NCBI RefSeq assembly: GCF_000314005.1
Contig: NZ_JH980292.1
Span: forward strand, 3,136,121-3,200,120
Length of the DNA stretch: 64,000 nt
DNA from: Spirulina subsalsa PCC 9445
Lineage (GTDB): Bacteria > Cyanobacteriota > Cyanobacteriia > Cyanobacteriales > Spirulinaceae
Reading direction: 5' to 3'
Shown here: piece by piece, positions 1 through 8,516 of the stretch
Layout: each line of letters opens with the position of its first letter
How positions within the stretch are numbered: the first letter of the stretch is position 1
The notes under the pieces: model-generated
What the model was told of the DNA's origin: nothing
The model's input: only the letters and a program-made list of their open reading frames with translations
Database searches by the model: none
Position numbers and translations under genes: made by a program

Positions 1-653
1 GCCGGTACCACCGACCAGCAGTAACACTCCATGTCAATGAATTTGAGTAATTCGGGGTCTTTAATATAGCGTCGGGCAATATCCCCCACATTTTGGGGGA
101 GATATTTCACTAAACCTAAACAAGCGAGGGGGTGTTGAAAAAAGACGCGGAATAAATAACCCAATTCTTCGAGGGAGAGTAATTCCATAACATTGAGGCA
201 GTTAAACACCCGCCAACACTCGTCATAGAAGCGACGAATGCCTTGACGTTCTTGGGGAAAGCGATCGCCTAATTCCCCTAGAAACTGCTCATAATCCCGA
301 TGCACCTTGAGTTCCAGACCTTGGGGCAAGTGATAATGAATCTGGCAACTATCGGGAATCGTCTCAATTTTCATCCCCACAGCATCTAAAGCACGGGTGA
401 GTAAATTCGTTGTGCCTTCCGTGCCGAAGCCAAAAATCATCGAGGCCCCCACATCAAAACAATAGCCCTCGCGCTCAAAATAGCCCGCACTGCCCCCCGG
501 AATCAAATACCGTTCTAAAACCAGAACCTTAGCCCCCTTCGCGGCGAGTTGGGTGGCCGTCACCAGTCCACCAATCCCCGAACCAATGACAATCACATCA
601 TAATCCGGGCGAGTCGATGCAGGATGGGAGGGAGTAGGCGCTGTTTTGGTCAT
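1..653 (-). CDS. crtH: Carotene cis-trans isomerase CrtH (C-terminus outside window)
   Basis: This is the N-terminal ~217 residues of an FAD-dependent carotenoid isomerase, which converts poly-cis-lycopene to all-trans-lycopene at the membrane. The start ATG is read at 651-653. After a short leader comes the dinucleotide-binding motif [14 protein letters not shown], then [16 protein letters not shown] and [14 protein letters not shown], all characteristic of the CrtI/CrtH amine-oxidase-like fold. The ending of the fragment ([15 protein letters not shown]) also fits the CrtH group better than bacterial CrtI desaturases. The frame is open to the window edge, so the gene is cut by the window and not broken. 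A related FAD desaturase is the alternative, but the overall match to cyanobacterial CrtH is good. Confidence 0.85.
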   Translation of the reverse strand, partial: MTKTAPTPSHPASTRPDYDVIVIGSGIGGLVTATQLAAKGAKVLVLERYLIPGGSAGYFEREGYCFDVGASMIFGFGTEGTTNLLTRALDAVGMKIETIPDSCQIHYHLPQGLELKVHRDYEQFLGELGDRFPQERQGIRRFYDECWRVFNCLNVMELLSLEELGYLFRVFFQHPLACLGLVKYLPQNVGDIARRYIKDPELLKFIDMECYCWSVVP

Positions 654-759
654 TGGTCTTCAACAAATTGCACAAATGGGAGAGCAATCCTTATTTTACG
701 GTGTTTTGTTGGCTCTATCCTCTGTCTTGTAGTGCAAAAAGTTAGCCCCCACCCACGAG

Positions 760-793
760 AAACCCGGCGCTGGTCATCCAGAGCGCCGGGTTT
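760..793. terminator. GC-rich terminator hairpin
   Basis: A 12-bp perfect inverted repeat (AAACCCGGCGCT and its complement) encloses a 10-nt loop. It lies just downstream of the COP23 gene on the minus strand and upstream of crtH. It most likely terminates the COP23 transcript. There is no long T run, so a barrier to read-through into crtH is also possible. Confidence 0.6.
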
Positions 794-808
794 GCCCTAC
801 CTGCAATC

Positions 809-1615
809 TTAGCGGAAATTATCCGGGTTTAAAGTCCGACCAGACCCCGGATTCCCCGGATTGCGGACGGGGCGGGGTGTATTCCGAATTGGACTACTTT
901 GGCGTAAGTGAGTCCCTGTCCCCCCATCGGAGGGAGCGAGGAAGGGGCGCAAATTAATCCCACCGGGCGAAGACATCGGCGCACCGCCACCTGTGGCACC
1001 ACTGCCGCCTAAAATGCCCCCTAAGTTAGAGGTATCAATCCCTAACACATTGCCCAGTTCCCCGATAATGCCGCCGACATTACCGCCATTAATAAAAGTG
1101 TTTACCCCTTGAGTCGCTTGGCCACTATCGGCCAGTGTGAGATTTTGGAACACTTGATCCCGTGTAGCGATGGGGTCTTGTCCGGGAGGTACTGTTAAGA
1201 CAATACGACAACTGGGATCTGTTTGGGTCGTCACACAAATAACATTATAGTTATTTTCTATCCCCGTTCGTAGTTCTAACAGGCCATCGGGACGATATTG
1301 TTCTAAGCGTTGGCTGATGGTATTACAGCGTTTATCCGCCGTCCAGCCGCCCCCTAAGTCTTGGGGAGATGCCCAAGGATAAGCGTATTCTGGCTGCTCT
1401 TTGGGGGTATACATCACGGTGTAAGACCCGTTGTTATATTGGCAGGTAAAACGGGGGTCGTCTTCCGTTTGTATAATGACATCTTCTGCTTCTGTGGTCG
1501 CTTGACTCAGCAGGAGAGGGCTATGTTCTGTAGCTTGGGCGCTTCCGGCACTCAGCAGCAGCGCAAGACCGACCAGAGGCAAGGAGAGAGTTGAGTAGCT
1601 GGTTCGATATTCCAT
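809..1615 (-). CDS. COP23-domain secreted/membrane protein
   Basis: The 268-aa product begins with a signal peptide (hydrophobic LPLVGLALLLSAG, then AQA). The COP23 domain (circadian oscillating protein, first described in cyanobacteria) follows at about residues 45-160: FTCQYNNGSYTVMY, RPDGLLELRTGIENNYNVICV, CRIVLTVPPGQDP and TRDQVFQNL. Cysteines in the domain could form disulfides in the periplasm or lumen. The C-terminal ~100 residues are low-complexity and rich in Gly, Pro and Ser (GGILGGSGATGGG). Biochemical function is not known for the family. It is monocistronic, ends in the hairpin just downstream, and is divergent from the ferredoxin-like gene. Confidence 0.85.
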   Translation of the reverse strand: MEYRTSYSTLSLPLVGLALLLSAGSAQATEHSPLLLSQATTEAEDVIIQTEDDPRFTCQYNNGSYTVMYTPKEQPEYAYPWASPQDLGGGWTADKRCNTISQRLEQYRPDGLLELRTGIENNYNVICVTTQTDPSCRIVLTVPPGQDPIATRDQVFQNLTLADSGQATQGVNTFINGGNVGGIIGELGNVLGIDTSNLGGILGGSGATGGGAPMSSPGGINLRPFLAPSDGGTGTHLRQSSPIRNTPRPVRNPGNPGSGRTLNPDNFR

Positions 1616-1784
1616 GATATCTGATGGTATTGAGGACTATATTTAGGTGTACAAAGATGAGAGTTGAAATCCTGTCGATTGCAATGGGTGCAATTAGGTT
1701 ATGGTAGAGCAGACCTTATTTCTGTCTTCTAGACGTAGGTCAATCAGGATTGTTCCCACTGTTGCGATCGATAGCCCGTTAATC

Positions 1785-2051
1785 ATGAACCAACCAATCA
1801 CCCAGGAAATTCTTGTTTGTCAAAACCGCACCTGTCGCCGTCAAGGGTCTGAAAAAATTTTGAAGGTGTTGGCTGGGTGTGATCTTCCGGGGGTGCGTGT
1901 TGTGGGGTGTGGGTGTTTAGGACATTGTGGGAGTGGTCCAATGGTGTTGATCTTGCCGGAGTTGCTTTGGTATGAGGGGGTGACGCTGGGGGGGATTCAG
2001 GCGATTATCTTGATCGTCGGAAGAAGACCCTCGATTGTATCGACGGGATGA
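1785..2051 (+). CDS. Small thioredoxin-fold [2Fe-2S] ferredoxin-like protein, diverged C-terminus
   Basis: I chose the ATG at 1785 (MNQPITQEILVCQ) over an upstream ATG at 1701 because the family starts directly before the first cysteine motif; this gives 88 aa. The Fe-S ligands are visible: C-x4-C in LVCQNRTC and C-x3-C in GCGCLGHCGSGPM, as in (2Fe-2S) NuoE-like ferredoxin domains of cyanobacteria. The core to LPELLWYEGV is normal. The tail (about the last 24 residues, GGIQAIILIVGRRPSIV) no longer resembles the usual ending. The gene stops just before the left end of an IS200/605-type element. Its 3' end may therefore have been altered by that insertion. Cluster assignment is good; electron partner unknown. 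Confidence 0.7.
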   Translation: MNQPITQEILVCQNRTCRRQGSEKILKVLAGCDLPGVRVVGCGCLGHCGSGPMVLILPELLWYEGVTLGGIQAIILIVGRRPSIVSTG

Positions 2052-2062
2052 ATTACGACATA

Positions 2063-2111
2063 TTACAACAGCATACCCCAACCTGCTATAATCTTGCTAA
2101 CAATGAGCAAG
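2063..2111 (+). promoter_or_regulatory. Promoter and left-end hairpin in front of tnpB
   Basis: A sigma70-like promoter is visible: TTACAA (2063-2068), an 18-bp spacer, and TATAAT (2087-2092). Directly after it, 2093-2111 forms a short hairpin (CTTGCT / AGCAAG, 7-nt loop). Its place between the truncated-looking ferredoxin tail and tnpB suits an IS200/IS605 left-end subterminal hairpin. Confidence 0.5.
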
Positions 2112-2117
2112 AATTGA

Positions 2118-3302
2118 ATGCTTAACCTTACTTACAACTATAAGATAATTCCAACCAAAGAGCAGACAGAGAAGATCGAATTAAATTTAACTGTCTGCCA
2201 ATCTGTTTGGAACTATGCTTTGGCTCAAAGAAAGCTTTGGTATAACAGTCGTAGTTGTCAGGTCAACGCTTGCTCTATTCGTTCTGAATATATTGTTGCT
2301 CCCTTTGAATATCCTAACTACCATACTCAATCTGCCAATTTAACCCAAGCTAAAAAGACTAACGATTTCCTTAAGTCTGGTAATGCCCAAGCGATGCAGC
2401 AAACATTGCGGAAATTAGATCGGGCGTTTAACGACATGAAAAGCAAGGGACTAGGTTTTCCTCGCTTCAAAAGGAACATGAAGTCTTTTAATTTAGTTAG
2501 TAGCAGAATTGAAGTCAATGGTAACAAGCTAAAGATGCCTCTATTGGGGGAAGTTAAGTTTGTCAAGTCACGGGATATTCCAGAGGGTTTTAAGATCAAA
2601 CAAGTTCAAGTAATCAAGAAAGCATCGGGTTACTATGTCAACTTAGCAATTGAGCTTGATGTTAATATCCCAACCCCAATACCTCATGGTCACGCTTTGG
2701 GGATTGATGTTGGGATTCAAAGTATGCTGGCAACTTCCGATGGTTTGATTCTTCCTAGGCCGAAGTTTTTAGATAAAGCACGGCGTAAGATTAAATTACT
2801 ACAAAGAAGGCTTAGGAATAAAAACAAAGGGTCTAATAAATGGCAGAAGCTACAGCATCGGATCGCTCTATTACATGAAGCCGTAGCCAACAGAAGAAAG
2901 GATTACCATTTCAAGTTAGCCCATCAACTCTGTGATGGAGTCGGGATGGTATTTGTTGAAGATATTAACTTCACAGCTTGGAGTAGAGGACTATTCTGTA
3001 AGCAGTCTCTAGATATAGGTTTAGGTCAATTCTTTACTATCTTGCAATATGTTTGCTCTCAAACGGATACATATTTTGCCAAGGTCAATCCAGACTATAC
3101 CTCTCAAGTTTGTCCTGAATGTGGAACCCATACAGGTCAGAAAGAACTCTCTCAAAGGGTTCACTCTTGCTCTGAATGTGGCTACACCGTGGATCGGGAT
3201 GTTCCTGCTTCAATGATAGTAAAACAGCGTGGATTAACTGCGGTCGGTGCGCCCGTGGTCAAACAGCCCAGTCATGGCGTTCTGTCGGGGACTTCGGTCT
3301 AG
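2118..3302 (+). CDS. tnpB: TnpB RNA-guided nuclease / transposase accessory (copy 1)
   Basis: The 394-aa product is a full-length TnpB. TnpB proteins are RNA-guided DNA endonucleases that help IS200/605 elements persist. An N-terminal helix-turn-helix part (YNYKIIPTKEQTEKI) is followed by the RuvC-like nuclease with all three acidic residues in place: D197 in GIDVGIQSM, E281 in VFVEDINF and D361 in DRDVPAS. A four-cysteine zinc ribbon (CPECGTH ... CSECGYTV, about 333-355) lies between the last two motifs. The protein therefore looks catalytically competent. The reading frame runs into the right-end region that would encode the 3' part of its guide (omega/re) RNA. Confidence 0.93.
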   Translation: MLNLTYNYKIIPTKEQTEKIELNLTVCQSVWNYALAQRKLWYNSRSCQVNACSIRSEYIVAPFEYPNYHTQSANLTQAKKTNDFLKSGNAQAMQQTLRKLDRAFNDMKSKGLGFPRFKRNMKSFNLVSSRIEVNGNKLKMPLLGEVKFVKSRDIPEGFKIKQVQVIKKASGYYVNLAIELDVNIPTPIPHGHALGIDVGIQSMLATSDGLILPRPKFLDKARRKIKLLQRRLRNKNKGSNKWQKLQHRIALLHEAVANRRKDYHFKLAHQLCDGVGMVFVEDINFTAWSRGLFCKQSLDIGLGQFFTILQYVCSQTDTYFAKVNPDYTSQVCPECGTHTGQKELSQRVHSCSECGYTVDRDVPASMIVKQRGLTAVGAPVVKQPSHGVLSGTSV

Positions 3303-3350
3303 ATAAGAGTCTATATGGGAATCCCTCGCTTTCAGCGATGGGAGGTTCAA
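3262..3350 (+). ncRNA. Candidate omega/reRNA scaffold at the tnpB 3' end
   Basis: In this family the guide RNA scaffold overlaps the tnpB 3' end and runs to the element's right end, with the guide read from the flanking DNA. Here the last codons of tnpB, a short spacer and the right-end hairpin form such a block. It is the only part of the element preserved in the inverted remnant at 13999-14092, which supports it being a unit. That it is transcribed is an inference from the family. Confidence 0.45.
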
Positions 3351-3352
3351 AG

Positions 3353-4855
3353 AGCAGGTAACGCAATCCCCACGCTGATACGATATGGGGCTTGGTGACA
3401 TACTCCCTACGCTGACCGCTTTGCGGTACAGCGAGGGCTTCTCCTCCGGGTTGCCCCAGATTCGCGTTTTATAGTGAGGCGATGCCCCAGCCCCACTTTT
3501 TTGATAAGCACCCCAGAGTTCACATCTCGCGGCATAGACGCTCCACAATGGGGGCAATCATGCCATCGGTCAGATAGCTTTTTGGGGACTCTATTCAGGC
3601 AAATTGCACAATGTTGGGATGTGCCAGCAGGGTTAATCTTCACAACCATCTTTCCAGCTTTCGCAGCTTTAAAAGGTAGGATTTCGTTCAAAAACCCAGC
3701 TATCCCAGCATCAGCGAAACTTTTGTTCAGCCCCGATTTAGCCGATTGACCGTTAGGGAGAAACACTCCGTCTTCTCCCTGTTTCGGCTTATTGCGTCGG
3801 GACATATTGGAAACTTTTATCTCCTCGACAAAGATGACTTCCGCTTTGTCGAGTAACTCTTGAGCGGTTTCAAAATGCCACTGCTTCCGTTGTCTGGCAA
3901 TGCGTTGATGCAACTTAGCAATACGCTCATTGAGCTTACGGCGTGATTTTGAGCCTAATCCCCTCTCATCTCGCTTGGACTGGAGTTTAGCCAGTTTATC
4001 TTCAGCTTGCCGATAAAACTTTGGCGGCGGCTTCATAGTGCCATCCGAGCAAGCCATAAAGTATTCCAGTCCAGCATCAACCCCAATACTGTTGGCGACC
4101 GTCGTCACAATGGTTTCTACTAGCTGGCTTGGCACAGACTTGTCTTCCAGCGAGAAAGTCACATACCACCCATCAGCCTTAAGAGTAATTGAAACGGTTT
4201 TCAACGCAAAGCCATCAGGTAAAGAACGATGCTGAATGAACTTCACCGCCCCAATCTTAGGGAGTTTAATACGGTTTCCGTCAATCCAATCAGGCTTGGC
4301 CTGTGGGTAGGTAAACGTCCGGTAGCGGTTCTTCCCTTTGAATCGAGGCTTGCCGCTTCGCTTGCCGTTTTTGTCGCCTTTGACAAATCGGTCAAACGCT
4401 TTCCCAACACGCTTCACCATGTCCTGAAGTACCTGAGAGTGAATCTCTTTGTACCAGGGGCGTTCATCTTTTAACGAGACCAATGACCGTTTTTGGTTGT
4501 AGTAGTCGGGTTGCTCTCTGGGTTCAGCGATACTACACACCAAAGGACAGACGTTAACCGGAGTGCGATTCATTTCCCACCAGTCGAATCGGTCAGCCAG
4601 CATCCAGTTGTACTGACAGCGCAGCATATCAAGCCAGCGTTCCATCTGGCATCGCTGCTCATAGGTTGGCTTAATTCGGTACTGGTAGGCGATTCGCATG
4701 ATAAACTTTAATATTCACCATCTCTGTGCTGAAACACTACATCGAGCAGCAACAGGCATGAGTAATTGGCGACTCCGCTTTAGCTCCATCGCCTCGGCTT
4801 TCATCCCGACACTCACGCTTCGCGTAGAGTGCGGGGCTTCCCGCCGATTAAGCTA
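3353..4855 (-). mobile_element. IS200/IS605-family element with tnpB only (copy 2, different subfamily)
   Basis: The element reads on the minus strand. Its left-end side is 4700-4855, a stem-rich stretch with CACTCACGC TTCGCG TAGAGTG-like and GGGGCTTCCCGCC-like hairpins. The right end is at about 3353-3406 (hairpin around ACGCTGACCGC TTTGCGGT ACAGCG). It lies tail to tail with copy 1, with almost no DNA between them. No tnpA is present. Element limits are approximate. Confidence 0.55.
3407..4699 (-). CDS. tnpB: TnpB RNA-guided nuclease / transposase accessory (copy 2)
   Basis: The 430-aa product is a TnpB unlike copy 1 in sequence. It has the N-terminal YQYRIKPTYEQR motif, the RuvC-like core with D in IGVDAGLEYF (about 210), E in VIFVEEIKVSNMSRR (about 293) and D in PRDVNSG (about 390), and the zinc ribbon CAICLNR ... 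CPHCGA. The basic tail (ATRRRSPRC) is probably read-through into the right-end RNA scaffold region. All catalytic residues are intact. The start ATG at 4699 gives the canonical N-terminus. A gene of this subfamily would have its own guide RNA at its 3' end, on the minus strand around 3353-3450. Confidence 0.92.
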   Translation of the reverse strand: MRIAYQYRIKPTYEQRCQMERWLDMLRCQYNWMLADRFDWWEMNRTPVNVCPLVCSIAEPREQPDYYNQKRSLVSLKDERPWYKEIHSQVLQDMVKRVGKAFDRFVKGDKNGKRSGKPRFKGKNRYRTFTYPQAKPDWIDGNRIKLPKIGAVKFIQHRSLPDGFALKTVSITLKADGWYVTFSLEDKSVPSQLVETIVTTVANSIGVDAGLEYFMACSDGTMKPPPKFYRQAEDKLAKLQSKRDERGLGSKSRRKLNERIAKLHQRIARQRKQWHFETAQELLDKAEVIFVEEIKVSNMSRRNKPKQGEDGVFLPNGQSAKSGLNKSFADAGIAGFLNEILPFKAAKAGKMVVKINPAGTSQHCAICLNRVPKKLSDRWHDCPHCGASMPRDVNSGVLIKKVGLGHRLTIKRESGATRRRSPRCTAKRSA

Positions 4856-4862
4856 AATAAGT

Positions 4863-5110
4863 CCGAGTGTCGGGAGTCGGGAGTCGGGAGTCGGGAGTCG
4901 GGAATAGTTAATAATTATCAACTCCCCCTCTCCCCTGCTCCCCTCTCCCCCTGCCCCCCTGCTCCCCTGCTCCCCCTCTCCCCCTGTTCCCTGTTCCCTG
5001 TTCCCTGTTCCCTAAAATAAAAGAGTTTTGGCTATTCACTACCCACTATTCCCCTGCTCCCCTGCTCCCCTGCTCCCCTCCCCCCTGCTCCCCTGCTCCC
5101 CTCTCCCCTG
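4863..5110. repeat. Heptamer-type tandem repeats
   Basis: Two blocks of short tandem repeats fill the gap between the IS element and the HEAT gene: GGGAGTC-type units (about 4864-4905), then long runs of CCCCTGCT and CCCTGTT units. These are the STRR-like heptamers seen between many genes of this genome (10.2, 29.7, 30.4, 34.2 and 36.4 kb). Any short frames through them are artefacts of the repeat. Confidence 0.85.
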
Positions 5111-5111
5111 C

Positions 5112-5774
5112 TTAATCCAGTGCCGCTTGAGCATCTTGGGCAATTTGGGGGAATTCATCTTGGGTCAACTGGGCTAATAAGGCGTGACTTTCTGGGGTGC
5201 CTAAACGAGTTAAAGCTTGCACTAAACGATGGCGAATTTGCCAATCGCTATGGGTGACAAAGGGGGCAAGGAGGGCAATGGCACGGGGATCGCCTAATTC
5301 CCCGAAAGAACCGATGGCGGCGGTTTGTAATAAGGTATTATCGGAGTCTAGGGCTTCTTGTAGGAGGGGGAAACTGCGGGGATCTCCCATTTCGCCTAAA
5401 GCGGCAATGATGCTAAATTGAATCAGCCAGTCGTCGCCGGACTGTTGATACACTAGGAGCAGATCATCAAAGGCTTCGGTGAGTTTTAAGGCGGCGATCG
5501 CATCGGCAGCCGCAGCGCGTACATCGGATTCCTTATCTGTGAGCAAGCGTTCCCGCAACAAGGGCAGGGTTTCGGCGAGATTCTGCCCCCCCAAGGAATC
5601 CATCTGACTCACGGCCGAGTAGCGCACTCGCGGATGACTGTCTGTAATCAGGGGTTTAATCAGGCCAAAAGCCACGTCTGGAGAGAGTTGGCGTAGTTTA
5701 TTTAATCCACTTAGGCGATCGCCATAATCTTCAGAATTTAATAGGACTTGTACGGATTCCGGCGTAATGGTCAT
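5112..5774 (-). CDS. HEAT-repeat protein, NblB-like (phycobilisome degradation)
   Basis: I preferred the ATG at 5774 (MTITPESVQVLL) over an in-frame upstream TTG at 5819. It gives 220 aa, about the length of cyanobacterial NblB. The protein is built of about five HEAT-like repeats (ITDSHPRVRYSAVSQM, EKESDVRAAAADAIAAL-like, GEMGDPRSFPLLQEAL, GELGDPRAIALLAPFV). NblB-type proteins bind chromophorylated phycobiliproteins and take part in phycobilisome breakdown under nutrient stress; CpcE/F/T-like lyase subunits share the fold. The HEAT fold is certain; the NblB name is inferred from length and start sequence. Confidence 0.65.
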   Translation of the reverse strand: MTITPESVQVLLNSEDYGDRLSGLNKLRQLSPDVAFGLIKPLITDSHPRVRYSAVSQMDSLGGQNLAETLPLLRERLLTDKESDVRAAAADAIAALKLTEAFDDLLLVYQQSGDDWLIQFSIIAALGEMGDPRSFPLLQEALDSDNTLLQTAAIGSFGELGDPRAIALLAPFVTHSDWQIRHRLVQALTRLGTPESHALLAQLTQDEFPQIAQDAQAALD

Positions 5775-5841
5775 GAATTTACTCTGCTCAAAAAAATTTG
5801 TGATCTTCCCCACCCGCAACAGATGGGGCTGGATTATCCCG

Positions 5842-6300
5842 TTATTCAGCCGCCAAGGCCTGAATCACATCCCCTTGGGTGAGAATTCCCACCACTTTTC
5901 CCTCTTCATCTAACACAGGCAAGCGGCGAACGTGCTTCTCGTGCATCAGTTTGGCCGCTTCCCGTAAGGGCTGATCCGGCTTCACCGTAATGGGTTTGGT
6001 ACTCATCACCTCTTCCACCGTTTGCCCTAAAGCCTTGTGCAGTTCCTTCTCATATTTGGCGGGATTTTCCAGAAAAATCACACTATCGAGGAACATAATA
6101 TAAGGCGGGGGATCAGCCCCCGTCTCTTGCCACATCAAGTCCGCATTGGCTAAAATCCCCAGCAATTTCCCCCCTTCGTCCACCACAGGCAAACCACTAA
6201 TCCGGTGTTCTGCGAGAATCTGAATAGCCTCCTTTAACGGGGTTTGGGGGGTGACGGTTAAAGGATTGGGGGTCATGTAATCAGCAACGGTTTTTGACAT
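5842..6300 (-). CDS. Tandem CBS-domain protein
   Basis: The 152-aa protein consists only of two CBS motifs (residues about 5-60 and 90-150): VADYMTPNPLTV and VEEVMSTKPITV open the repeats, and GLPVVDEGGKLLGIL and RLPVLDEEGKVVGILT close them. Stand-alone CBS pairs bind adenine nucleotides and adjust partner enzymes, including thioredoxin-linked ones. No partner is evident here. The gene is on the same strand as the HEAT gene, 67 bp upstream of it, so the two may be co-transcribed. Confidence 0.9.
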   Translation of the reverse strand: MSKTVADYMTPNPLTVTPQTPLKEAIQILAEHRISGLPVVDEGGKLLGILANADLMWQETGADPPPYIMFLDSVIFLENPAKYEKELHKALGQTVEEVMSTKPITVKPDQPLREAAKLMHEKHVRRLPVLDEEGKVVGILTQGDVIQALAAE

Positions 6301-6402
6301 GAGCGCGATAAGTCACCATAAATCATGGGTTTATTGTAGAAAAATGTGCGCCACAAACCAAGAGACGATACAGATTGTTACAGGATCTTCGCATTTCTCA
6401 TG

Positions 6403-7083
6403 TTAGTCCTGGGGGTTGCGATTCCCCTCTAGTTCCTGTAAACGAGCCTCCAATTCCCGCAGCCGTGCTTCTGCGGACTCCGCCCTCTGACGCTGTTGTT
6501 CGGCGAGTTTAGCCAACTCCGTGGGGGTGAGAAATCGCTGACCATCGGGACGGTAGATGGTGAACTGGTCATCCTGAAGTTCAAAGCGAATCCCTAAACG
6601 GGGACTCGTCCAGCTATCGGGCTGATCAATGGTTTCCAGTGAACCCCTTTGACGGCGAACCAAACCATTAAAATCCAGACGATCTGGGTCAAAAATATAA
6701 TATTCTTCCACCCCATAGCGATTGTAAAACTCTTGTTTCTTCGCCATTTCCTTGAGGCGATTTCCGGGGGAGAGAACTTCAAACACCACTTGGGGGGGGA
6801 TGTTCTCTTCTTCCCATTGTTTATAAGAACCGCGATCGCCTTTAGGTCGTCCAATGGCCACCATCACATCCGGCGCTTGACGTACTTTATTATTCCCTTC
6901 TTGGGGATACCAGAGTAAATCCCCCGCCACAAAGACATTGGGATCATCATCAAACAAAATCTCTAAGTTTTCTTTAATCACCACAATCCAACGGAACTGG
7001 CGAGTACTATCAGACATGGGATTTCCGTCACAATCAGGGTAGATGACCTTAGTCGGTTGTGTGGGTTGAGGGGTAGTTACCAT
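6403..7083 (-). CDS. Uma2 family (DUF820) PD-(D/E)XK endonuclease-like protein
   Basis: The start is set at the ATG at 7083 (MVTTPQPTQ), not the upstream GTG at 7122, giving 226 aa. The Uma2 fold is recognisable: LFDDDPNVFVAGDLLWYP, then DVMVAIGRPKGDRGSYKQW, PPQVVFEVLSPGN (the D...E-x-hydrophobic active-site region) and YNRYGVEEYYIFDPD. A C-terminal coiled coil (EQQRQRAESAEARLRELEAR) is typical of many cyanobacterial copies. These proteins are very numerous in filamentous cyanobacteria and their role is unknown. Alone in its transcription unit. Confidence 0.88.
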   Translation of the reverse strand: MVTTPQPTQPTKVIYPDCDGNPMSDSTRQFRWIVVIKENLEILFDDDPNVFVAGDLLWYPQEGNNKVRQAPDVMVAIGRPKGDRGSYKQWEEENIPPQVVFEVLSPGNRLKEMAKKQEFYNRYGVEEYYIFDPDRLDFNGLVRRQRGSLETIDQPDSWTSPRLGIRFELQDDQFTIYRPDGQRFLTPTELAKLAEQQRQRAESAEARLRELEARLQELEGNRNPQD

Positions 7084-7298
7084 AAATTTAGACCTCTCAA
7101 TAATTGAACGGAACTGCAACACCCTTAAATCAGTGTCAGACCCTCTTTAGGCAAGACTTGCAAAGCGTCTCAGTCCGGGATTAGGGTTGCCTAACATTCT
7201 AGCTGATTTTTTAGTCAAGGGTCAAAAACCGGGTTTCTAGGCTACTCAAATCGGCTTCAACTGAGTGTGAATGGCGGATATCAGATGGGGAAATCATT

Positions 7299-7350
7299 TA
7301 ACAAAAATGTTGCGGAATTCCCCTTCCTCGCTAACGGCAGGGTGGGGGAG
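7299..7350. repeat. Partial copy of the GTTGCGGAATTCCCC repeat / hairpin
   Basis: The stretch starting TAACAAAAATGTTGCGGAAT and running into TTCCCCTTCCTCGC is shared with the dispersed element at 55218-55432 and (inverted) 34443-34609. The right part differs here. The sequence folds into a GC-rich hairpin just downstream of dtd and may serve as its terminator. Confidence 0.6.
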
Positions 7351-7351
7351 T

Positions 7352-7801
7352 TCACGTGGCTTCCCGTTCTAACAACAATGTCACGGGGCCATCGTTTTCA
7401 ATATTGACCTGCATCATCGCTCCAAACTGTCCGGTTTCTATCTTTAACCCACTGGCTCTTAACCGTTCCACAAATTGGTTATATAAGGCTTCCGCTTGGT
7501 CTGGGGGGGCAGAATTGCTAAAGGAAGGACGGCGACCTTTCCGACAGTCGCCATAGAGGGTAAACTGACTAATCACTAACAACTCCCCGCCGATTTCTTG
7601 CACCGATTTATCCCAGCGTCCGCTTGCTGTATCGGCGAAGAGTCGCAAATCTAAACATTTTCTCGCCATCCAGTCTAATTCTTCCGGGGTGTCCGTTGGT
7701 GCAATGGCGACTAAAAGATTTAAACCTCGGCCAATTTGCCCGATCATTTGACCCTCTACTAAAACAGAAGAAGACCTAACTTTCTGAATAACAACACGCA
7801 T
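7352..7801 (-). CDS. dtd: D-aminoacyl-tRNA deacylase
   Basis: The 149-aa enzyme hydrolyses D-amino acids from mischarged tRNAs in the cytosol and recycles the tRNA. The canonical N-terminus [17 protein letters not shown], the SQFTLYG motif (in [21 protein letters not shown]) and the GxMQVxxxNDGPVT-type motif ([20 protein letters not shown]) are all present, at normal length. Its ATG overlaps the stop of the upstream gene by one base (TAATG), so both are in one operon by translational coupling. Confidence 0.97.
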   Translation of the reverse strand: MRVVIQKVRSSSVLVEGQMIGQIGRGLNLLVAIAPTDTPEELDWMARKCLDLRLFADTASGRWDKSVQEIGGELLVISQFTLYGDCRKGRRPSFSNSAPPDQAEALYNQFVERLRASGLKIETGQFGAMMQVNIENDGPVTLLLEREAT

Positions 7802-8307
7802 TAGCTTTCTGCATAGCCTTGTAAGGATTCTGGTTCAAATTGTCGCAAAATGGGTGTGGCTTGGTTTTTCAATTTTTCGGAGCCTTTGACGACGACAATA
7901 TATTTGCCTGCACTGAGTCGATTCCGGTAGGGTAAAGCATCCCCACTCGAAGAGGCGGCACCAATACCACCCCCGACAAAAAAGCTGCCCATGCCGCCGC
8001 CAATTGCGCCGAAAAGACCGCCTATCAGGTGATTGCCCAAGGCCCCCGCCCAAGGGAAGAGGTTAAACTCCGTGAGTAGATTAAAGGTGAATCCGGCAAT
8101 GAAGCCAAAGGGAACGAGCCAAAAGGCCATAAAAATGGCTTGTTTGCGCCCTTGGACGGCGGGATCAATTAAACCAAACTCGTCGGCGGTTTTGTAGCCT
8201 CGCCCTAGGATTGAGATGTGTTGGGGGGGGATTTCGGCTTTTTCTAGGGCTGTATAAGCTTCTTCGGCTTTAATTCGGTCGGGGAAGACGGCAAATAAAT
8301 AGTTCAT
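7801..8307 (-). CDS. Conserved membrane protein with glycine zipper
   Basis: The 168-aa protein is of a type I recognise from cyanobacteria without a known role. A ferredoxin-like N-terminal part ([33 protein letters not shown]) resembles stress-protein domains that fold with the C-terminal IVVVKG strand. Between them are two membrane segments ([17 protein letters not shown], and [22 protein letters not shown], the latter a glycine zipper). It precedes dtd with a one-base overlap. Confidence 0.75.
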   Translation of the reverse strand: MNYLFAVFPDRIKAEEAYTALEKAEIPPQHISILGRGYKTADEFGLIDPAVQGRKQAIFMAFWLVPFGFIAGFTFNLLTEFNLFPWAGALGNHLIGGLFGAIGGGMGSFFVGGGIGAASSSGDALPYRNRLSAGKYIVVVKGSEKLKNQATPILRQFEPESLQGYAES

Positions 8308-8516
8308 TTTAATTTTTTATTAGTTATTAATACTCAATTATTAATTATGGGGTTAAGGTGAGAATCCAGTCAATTACAGGCCGGAGTGGATTTGATCTTA
8401 GGGCAAATTGTAGGGGAAACCAAGACGGAGAACTGAAAATCTTTCCAACGATTCCGTCCATGTTGTCCCATTTCCCCTTAAAATGCCTATGCGCTGTATG
8501 AACTAGATGAGCTACT
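8308..8516. other. Intergenic region between divergent dtd operon and serA
   Basis: The 209-bp gap separates divergently transcribed genes and must hold both promoters. A 66-codon frame on the minus strand here has no homology that I recognise and overlaps serA. No clear hairpins or operators were found. Confidence 0.5.

Larger units (their letters stand above)
2055..3352 (+). mobile_element. IS200/IS605-family element with tnpB only (copy 1)
   Basis: The unit has a left end with hairpin (2093-2111), one tnpB gene and a right end whose hairpin (CCCTCGCTTTCAGCGATGGG, about 3323-3342) ends near GGTTCAAAG at about 3351. There is no tnpA, so movement would need a transposase in trans. The right end is duplicated in inverted orientation at 13999-14092, which fixes the element's end at about 3350. 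It abuts a second tnpB element in tail-to-tail orientation. Exact ends are inferred from this one comparison. Confidence 0.65.

Noticed and set aside
549-812. 87-codon plus-strand frame over the crtH start
   Set aside because: It is antisense to crtH and runs through the terminator hairpin; composition is repeat-like and no domain is recognisable.
4863-5110. Possible CRISPR array, because of repeated units
   Set aside because: Units are about seven bases, contiguous and variable, with no spacers of even length.
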